Of a stretch of 64,000 nt of DNA, positions 58,251-64,000 are shown in pieces. The notes under the pieces were generated by a model, which did not search any database, had not been told where the DNA came from, and was given only the letters and a program-made list of their open reading frames with translations. Numbering within the stretch: position 1 is the first letter of the stretch; every line of letters starts with the position of its first letter. The translations under genes and the position numbers were made by a program. This DNA comes from Thermospira aquatica (GTDB lineage Bacteria > Spirochaetota > Brevinematia > Brevinematales > Thermospiraceae), in contig NZ_CP073355.1 in NCBI RefSeq assembly GCF_023525255.1, forward strand, positions 992,001 through 1,056,000, given 5' to 3'.

Positions 58251-59469
58251 AAACGCTTCCTTTGTTTTTTTCACTTTTCACAGAAATCTCTCCATGATGG
58301 CGCAAGACGAGGGTTTTGACAAGAGCAAGGCCCAGCCCTGTTCCTCCTGTTTGGCGCGAACGGGCTTTGTCAGCTACGTAGAATCTCTGGAAAAGATGGG
58401 GAATGTCTTTTTCGCTGATGCCTATGCCCGTGTCTTCACATGTGATGGTTACTTTGTCTCTGGTGGAGGAAAGGGTGAGTTTTACATCGCCTCTGTCTGT
58501 ATAACGGAGGGCATTGTCCAGGAGGTTGACAAGGATTTCTTCGATGGCAAGGGGGTCGGCATTGATGATGAAGGGTTTTTCCGGTATATTTACCGTAAAA
58601 CGCAAGCCCTTTTGAGTGAAACGGGGGGTGTATATTTCAGAAAGCCTTGAAACAATCTCTCGTATGTCAACATCTTCTACCTGGAGGGGAGCAGATTCTC
58701 CACGCTGGAGGGAGAGAAGGTCCTGTGAGAGCTGGATAAGCCGGAAGAGATGGTGGCGTATCACGGAAAAGCTTTTTTCTTGTTGGGGGGTAATGGTTGG
58801 TTCCAGGATTTCCAGGTAGCCCTGAAGGGCGGTAAGGGGGGTTTTGAGTTCGTGGGCTGCCTGAGCGATGAAGTTTTTTTCTCGCTGTTCCCGGAGGATT
58901 TCCTCTGTCCTATCAACAAAAAGGAGGAGAAAACGTTTTTCTAAAAGGGGGGCAAGAAAAATGCTGTAGTAACGCTCTTTGAGAGCGAAAGGAGAGCTTG
59001 TTCCCTGTCCTCTTTTTAAAAGATCTTCAAGGATGATGGTAAAATGGTGGGAGGGGATCTCCCAGCAGAATTTTTTCACCTGGAAGGTGTTTTGAAATCC
59101 CTGATTGGCAAAGAGGATTTCTCCATGATCGTTGATAATCGTGGTGGGAAAAGGAATTCCCTCGAGGACTTCATGCCAGCGGTCAAGTTCTTTTTGAAAG
59201 AGTTCTATTGTTTCTCTTTTTTCCTTGAGACGGATATTCCAGCTGTCTGTGAGATCTGTGATTTCCCGGACAAAAAGAGGAGAGGCAGGGCCTTGCCAGG
59301 CGTGCTGGATATCTTTTTTGAGAAGAAAAAATAGTCCTCCCATAACCAGAGAAAAAACACAAAATAAAACCACTCCTATCCACCACGAGACATGCCCTGG
59401 GAAAAGCACGAAAATAAGAGTAACAAGTTCAAAAAGCCAGCCGAGAAAAAACCATCCAAAAAGACTCAT
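58204..59469 (-). CDS. Membrane sensor histidine kinase (PhoR/VicK-like)
   Basis: 421 residues. Two N-terminal membrane helices (about 3-25 and 29-50), a short linker, a PAS domain (about 90-195, VLEGIPFPTTIINDHGEIL), the HisKA box AQAAHELKTPLTALQGYLE (phospho-His) and the ATPase boxes NLLDNALRYT, DTGIGISEKDIPHLFQRFY and GTGLGLALVKTLV. There is almost no periplasmic loop, so it probably senses the membrane or a cytoplasmic signal. No response regulator is adjacent; the kinase is an orphan here. Overlaps the SDR gene by 4 bp. Confidence 0.92.
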   Translation of the reverse strand: MSLFGWFFLGWLFELVTLIFVLFPGHVSWWIGVVLFCVFSLVMGGLFFLLKKDIQHAWQGPASPLFVREITDLTDSWNIRLKEKRETIELFQKELDRWHEVLEGIPFPTTIINDHGEILFANQGFQNTFQVKKFCWEIPSHHFTIILEDLLKRGQGTSSPFALKERYYSIFLAPLLEKRFLLLFVDRTEEILREQREKNFIAQAAHELKTPLTALQGYLEILEPTITPQQEKSFSVIRHHLFRLIQLSQDLLSLQRGESAPLQVEDVDIREIVSRLSEIYTPRFTQKGLRFTVNIPEKPFIINADPLAIEEILVNLLDNALRYTDRGDVKLTLSSTRDKVTITCEDTGIGISEKDIPHLFQRFYVADKARSRQTGGTGLGLALVKTLVLRHHGEISVKSEKNKGSVFTVILPLEQPEEKSF

Positions 59470-60323
59470 GAGGTTTTTTCAGCAAAACGTTTTAAGAAAA
59501 TTTTTGCAATAAGAGAACGAAGAGAAACGGGTACCAGTCCTAAGAAAAGGGCTAACCACGTATCACCTGTACTGGCATAGATGATAGTTTTGCGTTTGAG
59601 AATGCGGGGAAGAGCATAGTTTGCTACTTTATCAGGATCTTTTCCCAGAGAGCGAGACACTTGAAGATACGAGGAATTTTCGATAGCAGCATTTGTATCG
59701 AATCCTGTACGCATATAACCAGGCACAAGGCAGCATACGCTTATGCCTTTGTGCTTCCATTCCCTTGCTAGAGCTCGACTGAAGTGAAGGACATAACTTT
59801 TTGTGGCACTGTATACAGAAAAATACGGGGTAGGGATAAGTCCCACAAGAGAACTCACGTTGACAATGATACCATGGTTTTCCATCATCTTAGGTCCAAA
59901 TCGATGGCAGAGGAGGGTGAGAGATTCCATGTTGAGGTAGAGGAGATGGTGGAGATCACGTTCGGGCTGGTCTTCAAAACACCCAAAGAGTCCTCGTCCT
60001 GCGTTGTTGATGAGAATATCCGGCCATATCTGCTGACGTTTACACCACTGCCAGAGGGTATCTACACCTTCGGGGGTGGAGAGATCGGCCATAATCGTGT
60101 GAACACTTACCTGATACTGGTTGGTGATTTCCTGAGAGACGGCTTCAAGGATCTCTTGTCTTCGCGCGGCGAGAATGAGAGAAAAACCCTCTCGTGCACA
60201 GGCAAAAGCGAGAGACTTTCCTAGTCCCTGACTACTCCCCGTAATAAGCACCCACCGGGGCTTCCATCGTTTCGGGATAGAAGATGCTCTGGTAGACACG
60301 GAGAACCTCCTCTGCTTTTTCAT
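59466..60323 (-). CDS. Short-chain dehydrogenase/reductase
   Basis: 285 residues in the full frame. Cofactor motif VLITGSSQGLGKSLA, NNAGRGLFG, active site Ser in VNVSSLVG and YSATKSYVLHFSRALA (Tyr and Lys). The C-terminal hydrophobic stretch LFLGLVPVSLRSLIAKIFLK suggests membrane association as in some lipid-acting SDRs. The substrate is unknown. The ATG at 60323 lies 92 bp inside the upstream TPR gene, so the real start may be a later GTG (60299 or 60251); GGGGGGA before ATG 60323 keeps that start plausible. Confidence 0.82.
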   Translation of the reverse strand: MKKQRRFSVSTRASSIPKRWKPRWVLITGSSQGLGKSLAFACAREGFSLILAARRQEILEAVSQEITNQYQVSVHTIMADLSTPEGVDTLWQWCKRQQIWPDILINNAGRGLFGCFEDQPERDLHHLLYLNMESLTLLCHRFGPKMMENHGIIVNVSSLVGLIPTPYFSVYSATKSYVLHFSRALAREWKHKGISVCCLVPGYMRTGFDTNAAIENSSYLQVSRSLGKDPDKVANYALPRILKRKTIIYASTGDTWLALFLGLVPVSLRSLIAKIFLKRFAEKTS

Positions 60324-60726
60324 ATTCCCCCCGGTTCATATGATGAATGGCAAGCCTGCTTGCTATAGCCATTCCTTCAAAGATGTTGTATTTTTCCGGT
60401 TCTTTTAAAAGATTTTCATACGAATGTTGGGCTTCTTCATAGTTTCCCGCACTCTCAACGATCTCCTCAAAGGTTCGACGTTTTGGTATGTCAGGATACT
60501 GCTCAGAGAGAAGTTCTAGGTAGATACGGTATTGTTCGTCAGCCTTTTCAAACTCACCGAGCTGGATATAGATATACACGAGCATTTCGTGTACTTTGAG
60601 GTTGGTGTAGTTGGTTTCTTCGAGGGCGAGAAACTTTTTAAGGGCTTGTTTGTATTTTTTCTTGTGGAAGAGTTCTACAGCCTCATAGGTTATATCACGG
60701 TATTCTTCAAAGGTTTTGATAGGCAT
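60232..60726 (-). CDS. TPR-repeat protein
   Basis: 164 residues, no signal peptide. TPR-like helices: YEAVELFHKKKYKQALKKFL, VYIYIQLGEFEKADEQYRIY, AGNYEEAQHSYENLL and HHMNRGEYEKAEEVLRVY. Likely a cytoplasmic protein-binding scaffold. GGGAGG precedes the ATG. It is the first gene of the TPR-SDR-kinase run. Confidence 0.8.
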   Translation of the reverse strand: MPIKTFEEYRDITYEAVELFHKKKYKQALKKFLALEETNYTNLKVHEMLVYIYIQLGEFEKADEQYRIYLELLSEQYPDIPKRRTFEEIVESAGNYEEAQHSYENLLKEPEKYNIFEGMAIASRLAIHHMNRGEYEKAEEVLRVYQSIFYPETMEAPVGAYYGE

Positions 60727-60771
60727 ATTTCCTCCCTTTTTTTATTTTCGGTTAAAAAAGAAAATAATTAA

Positions 60772-60800
60772 GGGAGAAAGGCCAAAAAAGCCTTTCTCCC
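60772..60800 (-). terminator. Terminator of the DUF996-like gene
   Basis: GGGAGAAAGGC (60772-60782) pairs perfectly with GCCTTTCTCCC (60790-60800); on the minus strand a T/A-rich tail follows. Confidence 0.75.
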
Positions 60801-60823
60801 TGGTAAAAACCTGGTGGAGAGGG

Positions 60824-61408
60824 TTACACCCCCTTTTCAGATACGGAGAAGAATCCAATAGTGTAGAGAAGCCATCCTACCCATATCAGGATCATCCCGA
60901 CGAGGATGATGGAGAGCCAGCCTCCCCAGAAGAAAAGAGAACCTGCTGTACGGAAAAGATTGTTATGAAGATAGTTTTCAAGAGAAAGGGAAACTTTTTG
61001 CATCCTGATGCCATACACGATAGCAAAAGTCCAGGCGATAAGAGCGGTAATTATCCCCCCCAGAAACATGAGCCCACCACCGGCAGAGAAAAAAGCAAAA
61101 GGTGAAGAAAATCTGCCGGGAAAACCGCGCATGGGTATACCTTCTCCTCGTATTATGGCTCCTGAGAAAGTAGTGGCAAAAGTTCCTATAATAACAAAAC
61201 TCAGGATCGTCAGCCCAATGACAGGAATGAGAAATGCCCATAAAGTATCAGAGAAAAGGTTGTGATCTTGTACAGAACGGGAAAACTGTTGGATACCTAT
61301 AAGAAAAAGTACCATGCCTACAATACCGACCCAAAATAAATGAGGAACAACACCCAGGATAATCAAAAGACTCCCTACAGAGAGAAGGGTTTTGGTGTTT
61401 TTATCCAT
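60824..61408 (-). CDS. DUF996-like multi-pass membrane protein
   Basis: About 194 residues from ATG 61408 (AGGAGG five bases upstream; an in-frame GTG at 61414 overlaps it). Four to five membrane helices; GSLLIILGVVPHLFWVGIVGMVLFLIGIQ at the start and a long Gly-rich central stretch (RGFPGRFSSPFAFFSAGGG). DUF996 members have no known function. Own promoter and terminator. Confidence 0.75.
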   Translation of the reverse strand: MDKNTKTLLSVGSLLIILGVVPHLFWVGIVGMVLFLIGIQQFSRSVQDHNLFSDTLWAFLIPVIGLTILSFVIIGTFATTFSGAIIRGEGIPMRGFPGRFSSPFAFFSAGGGLMFLGGIITALIAWTFAIVYGIRMQKVSLSLENYLHNNLFRTAGSLFFWGGWLSIILVGMILIWVGWLLYTIGFFSVSEKGV

Positions 61409-61442
61409 ACGCACCTCCTTAATAAAGGTTTTTTCTTCCGTT

Positions 61443-61470
61443 ATTGTAAGCCTATTTTTTGTTTTGTCAA
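61443..61470 (-). promoter_or_regulatory. Promoter of the DUF996-like gene
   Basis: On the minus strand, TTGACA at 61470-61465, a 16-base spacer, TACAAT at 61448-61443. Confidence 0.75.
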
Positions 61471-61685
61471 TTTATGGGGGTGTTTTTGTCGTCTTTTTTA
61501 GTGGCAATGTGATTTATAGAGAATGGGGGAAAGGTTTTCTCATAAGGGGAATCTTTTTTGTCGAAGTAATAAGAAAATAAAAAAACAAGCGGTTTTGAGG
61601 TGCTATTTTTCTTTGTTTCTTTGAGGTTTTTTGGGCAAAGAGACTTTGTGGTGTGAGAGGGTCTCTCTTGGGAGAGAGAGAATGT

Positions 61686-61714
61686 TTGACAGAATATTTT
61701 TTTTATTGTAATAT
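61686..61714 (+). promoter_or_regulatory. Promoter of the 680-residue protein gene
   Basis: TTGACA at 61686-61691, a 17-base spacer, TAATAT at 61709-61714. Confidence 0.7.
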
Positions 61715-61742
61715 TATAAAGTAAGAAAAAAAGGTGGTCGGA

Positions 61743-63785
61743 ATGCGGTTTCCAGAATGGATTCATGCGGATGAGGCGAGGCAGATTGAGCTTGCGCATA
61801 GTATTGGCATATCCAATAAGGATGAGGTTGATCTGTTTGTAGGGATCTGTCGCTATGCTGAAAAATACAATACTTCCCAGATTTTGCTAAAACCTTTCTA
61901 TAAAGATCTGTTCTCTTACGCCGTCCAGATCAATAACCGCAATCTCCAGAATGAGCAGCAGATGCTTGCAGTTCTCCAAAATGTTTATCAGGTGTTGTAT
62001 AAAAATCTTTATCTTTCGCCTATTCAAGAGAATGGTAAGGTGATAGGGTTTATTCTCCAGGATCCCCGTGACCCGGCCAACAAGATTATTCCTATTATTG
62101 TCAACCTTCGTAATGCCTTATATCTGCCGGCTGTGTCTAATCCAAAACCCTTTCCAACGATGGAAAATATTCCTCCTGAGGTGCGTGCTTCGGAGTTTGT
62201 GCGTGAGGTGGATATTCAGACTCTTTCGGTTACTTTTCTTCAAGAGATTAAAGATCAGCAGGATCTTATTGTTATTGTGAAGTTTCCTAACGAAACCGAT
62301 ATGGTAGTGCCAGCCCAGGATTTTATATCACTTCCCAAGATTGCCTGGGAGAGGCTTGACAGAATCTTCCAAACCCAACCTAACCTTTTTGCCCTCTTTG
62401 TAAACAAAATGCGCCAGCTTCATAAGGCGACGATGCCATCTATTGAAAATGTTGAACAGTTTTTTGGCTGGCTTCAAAAAGATGTAACCCTTATCCAGGC
62501 ATTTTGCCATCAGTTACTCACAAGTGTGGATCCACAAAAGGAGAAACTGCTTTTCCAGATAGGGTGGATATTGCAGGCATTTACCTTTCTGGATAAGCAA
62601 GCTGTACAAAAGGAAGATTACCGCAATCAGGCAATGAAAGCTATTATTCAGATCTTCGAGAGGTATGCGGTGCCCTTTTCTCATAGGCAGGTGTTGGGAT
62701 TTTGGGAGAAAAGCTCGGTGCTTCGGGCTTTAAAAGAGAACGATTATCTTGATCTGGTCAAATCTTTTTTTGATGCGTATACGGTCCCTGAGAAGGAGGG
62801 GTTACCTCCGGCTATTTTTGTTTTTCGTTTAAATGGTGAAGTTCGTTATATTCATCGTAATCATTTTCTGAAGATTTTTCTTGATCTTCTGGATAGTGTT
62901 GCTCTCGATATCAAGCAAAACCTTGAACGTCAGGCTGAGGATAGAGCGTCGGATTTTTTACGCATGCCGTTTATGAAAACCAAGGATCTTTTTGTTATCT
63001 ATCTCCAGGAGCTGGTAGAAGAAAAAAATGACATGCTGGCAGATCTTCTTAATAATACCCCACTTCTTTTTCAGTTTCTTTACTATCATTGTCAGAAAAC
63101 TCCCGCTATTAAATCAGAGGCGTTGCGTTTCTTTGAGGACATGGATAATGTTACTTCCCCTGTACGTCGTCCGCTGGATGAGATTCTTCGGATTTCTTAC
63201 GCTGATCTGGTCAAGCTGGCAGAGACTAACCTTCCTTTCAATTTTGTGGAGTTTTTCTTAAATTTTTTGGTGAAGCCTTTTCAGTGGTTTTTTGGGCTTT
63301 TTGGCAAGAAGATGGATGAGGCGCTTACAAGGGCTCTTGCTGAGAGAAAAGAGGTTTCAGAGTGGCTTGCGGCAAGTAAGGCTAAAAAAGGGAAAAAAGA
63401 AGAAACGTATATTTCTCTCTCTGAGGTGCAGCAGGCGACCCAGAAAACAAAAGTGGATGACACCTCTTTAGAGGCGTTGATACGATCTATAACGGGTCAA
63501 GAACCTCTGGAGAAGATTTTGGAAAATCTTGGCGACAAGTGGAACAAAACCTTGAGCCCTGAAGCTAAAAAAGACAATTATGATCTTGTTCATAGTAAGG
63601 TTTTAAATCGTCTGAAGTTTCTCAAGCATATCGATGCTAGTGTGGTCCAAAATGAGGTGAATAATATTATGCATGCCGAGAAATTCGTGGAGAAGATCCA
63701 CAATAAAGATGCTTTTCGGGCGTATATTACCCTCTGGATGGCCTCTGCTGCAATGCAACTCCATCAGCAGAAACAAAAAAAGTAA
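61743..63785 (+). CDS. Large cytoplasmic protein of unknown function
   Basis: 680 residues from ATG 61743 (AGGTGG upstream; an in-frame GTG at 61734 is less likely). No signal peptide. Mostly helical, with a beta-containing segment at about 100-190 (GKVIGFILQDPRDPANKIIPIIV and DLIVIVKFPNETDMVVPA). Near residue 510 is a short hydrophobic stretch (NFLVKPFQWFFGLFGKK) that could touch a membrane, followed by a basic linker and a helical C-terminus. It is not recognised; the size and style suggest a lineage-restricted conserved protein. It has its own promoter. Confidence 0.75.
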   Translation: MRFPEWIHADEARQIELAHSIGISNKDEVDLFVGICRYAEKYNTSQILLKPFYKDLFSYAVQINNRNLQNEQQMLAVLQNVYQVLYKNLYLSPIQENGKVIGFILQDPRDPANKIIPIIVNLRNALYLPAVSNPKPFPTMENIPPEVRASEFVREVDIQTLSVTFLQEIKDQQDLIVIVKFPNETDMVVPAQDFISLPKIAWERLDRIFQTQPNLFALFVNKMRQLHKATMPSIENVEQFFGWLQKDVTLIQAFCHQLLTSVDPQKEKLLFQIGWILQAFTFLDKQAVQKEDYRNQAMKAIIQIFERYAVPFSHRQVLGFWEKSSVLRALKENDYLDLVKSFFDAYTVPEKEGLPPAIFVFRLNGEVRYIHRNHFLKIFLDLLDSVALDIKQNLERQAEDRASDFLRMPFMKTKDLFVIYLQELVEEKNDMLADLLNNTPLLFQFLYYHCQKTPAIKSEALRFFEDMDNVTSPVRRPLDEILRISYADLVKLAETNLPFNFVEFFLNFLVKPFQWFFGLFGKKMDEALTRALAERKEVSEWLAASKAKKGKKEETYISLSEVQQATQKTKVDDTSLEALIRSITGQEPLEKILENLGDKWNKTLSPEAKKDNYDLVHSKVLNRLKFLKHIDASVVQNEVNNIMHAEKFVEKIHNKDAFRAYITLWMASAAMQLHQQKQKK

Positions 63786-63788
63786 ATG

Positions 63789-64000
63789 TTATTTGACGCT
63801 GTATCGTGGTGTTTTGTGGATGTCGCTTGGTAAAAGGACAATTTCCTGTGAAAATTCGGATTTTTGTCCCCATTTGTCTACGGCTCGTACCGAAACAAAA
63901 TATGCTCTGTCGTTGGCAAGACCGGTAAGTGTGTAGGTGATGGGCTGGAGTTTTCCCTGTTGTTTGTACGGGAGAAAAATGGGCGAAGGACCAGCCTGGC
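63789..64000 (-). CDS. C-terminal end of a fibronectin-III-like protein (partial)
   Basis: Runs off the right edge. On the minus strand the frame reads … LQPITYTLTGLANDRAYFVS, VRAVDKWGQKSEFS and ends TPRYSVK at 63791-63789. YTLTGLANDRAYFVSVRAVD is the F-G strand pattern of a fibronectin type III domain, common in exported proteins. The rest is outside the window. It converges with the 680-residue protein gene, 3 bp apart. Confidence 0.7.
   Translation of the reverse strand, partial: QAGPSPIFLPYKQQGKLQPITYTLTGLANDRAYFVSVRAVDKWGQKSEFSQEIVLLPSDIHKTPRYSVK

Larger units (their letters stand above)
61409..61742. other. Divergent intergenic region (about 330 bp)
   Basis: Holds two promoters, one for each flanking gene, and T-rich spacer. 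A small stem CTCTC-TTGG-GAGAG near 61670 is the only other structure. No open frame or RNA gene is supported. Confidence 0.6.

Noticed and set aside
58204-61742. Two-component operon
   Set aside because: No response regulator gene lies next to the histidine kinase in this window.

Overview
The window fits a motile, diderm, AT-leaning bacterium, most likely a spirochaete. It has a flagellar FlgF, many lipoproteins with spirochaete-style lipoboxes, an O-antigen ligase-like protein, c-di-AMP and c-di-GMP signalling, and large conserved proteins with no clear family. A deep lineage such as Brevinematales is possible, but that placement is inference from gene content. Recognisable promoters are TTGACA-like, 16-18 bp, then TATAAT, TACAAT or TAAAAT. 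No tRNA, rRNA or CRISPR array was found.

Layout. 0.1-2.5 kb: two exported proteins, both apparently frameshifted at G runs. 2.5-5.7 kb (-): an SbcCD-like pair of the YhaN/YhaO type. 5.8-6.6 kb: flgF. 6.7-10.6 kb (-): a ParB-fold protein, an M1-like zinc peptidase lipoprotein and a DEAD-box helicase. 10.8-15.4 kb: three head-to-tail copies of one insertion sequence. 15.4-19.7 kb: an operon for carboxyspermidine-route polyamine synthesis (speA, dehydrogenase, decarboxylase). 19.8-22.8 kb: cdaA, a YbbR protein and an O-antigen ligase-like protein. 22.8-24.5 kb (-): two HEAT-like paralogues and a lipoprotein. 24.7-28.5 kb: rplU-prp-rpmA-dksA-like, then asd and hisS. 28.5-34.1 kb (-): def-fmt-PASTA-rpe-lepA-maf. 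34.5-36.9 kb: a carboxypeptidase-ankyrin fusion facing a GT2 glycosyltransferase. 37.2-40.0 kb: a copper operon (csoR, copZ, broken copA). 40.0-43.8 kb (-): a GGDEF-EAL protein split by a dinucleotide slip, a PilZ protein and a UDG-fold protein. 43.9-45.8 kb (-): a GH13 amylase lipoprotein. 46.0-47.1 kb: two small unknowns. 47.4-48.8 kb: a fourth copy of the insertion sequence. 48.9-58.3 kb: tex, uppP, ftsK, a GNAT, a SlyD-like FKBP, a DedA protein, purQ and hisC. 58.2-61.4 kb (-): a histidine kinase, an SDR, a TPR protein and a DUF996-like protein. 61.7-63.8 kb: a 680-residue protein of unknown function. 63.8 kb to the end (-): the tail of a fibronectin-III-like protein.

The most unusual material is the insertion sequence. 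Its 5-bp target duplications are directly visible. Each end carries two tandem copies of an AAAAGTACT-containing repeat. At both insertion loci the target duplication directly abuts the -35 hexamer of a downstream housekeeping promoter (speA and tex), in the same orientation. Copies 1-3 have lost the native transposase start region to 23-bp repeats, with 2, 2 and 10 units. The repeat is open in all six frames.

A second theme is slippage. At least four chromosomal genes are broken at a homopolymer, a dinucleotide run or a perfect 14-bp tandem duplication. Some of this, and the homopolymer contractions in the insertion-sequence copies, may be consensus error. The 14-bp duplication in copA is harder to explain that way.
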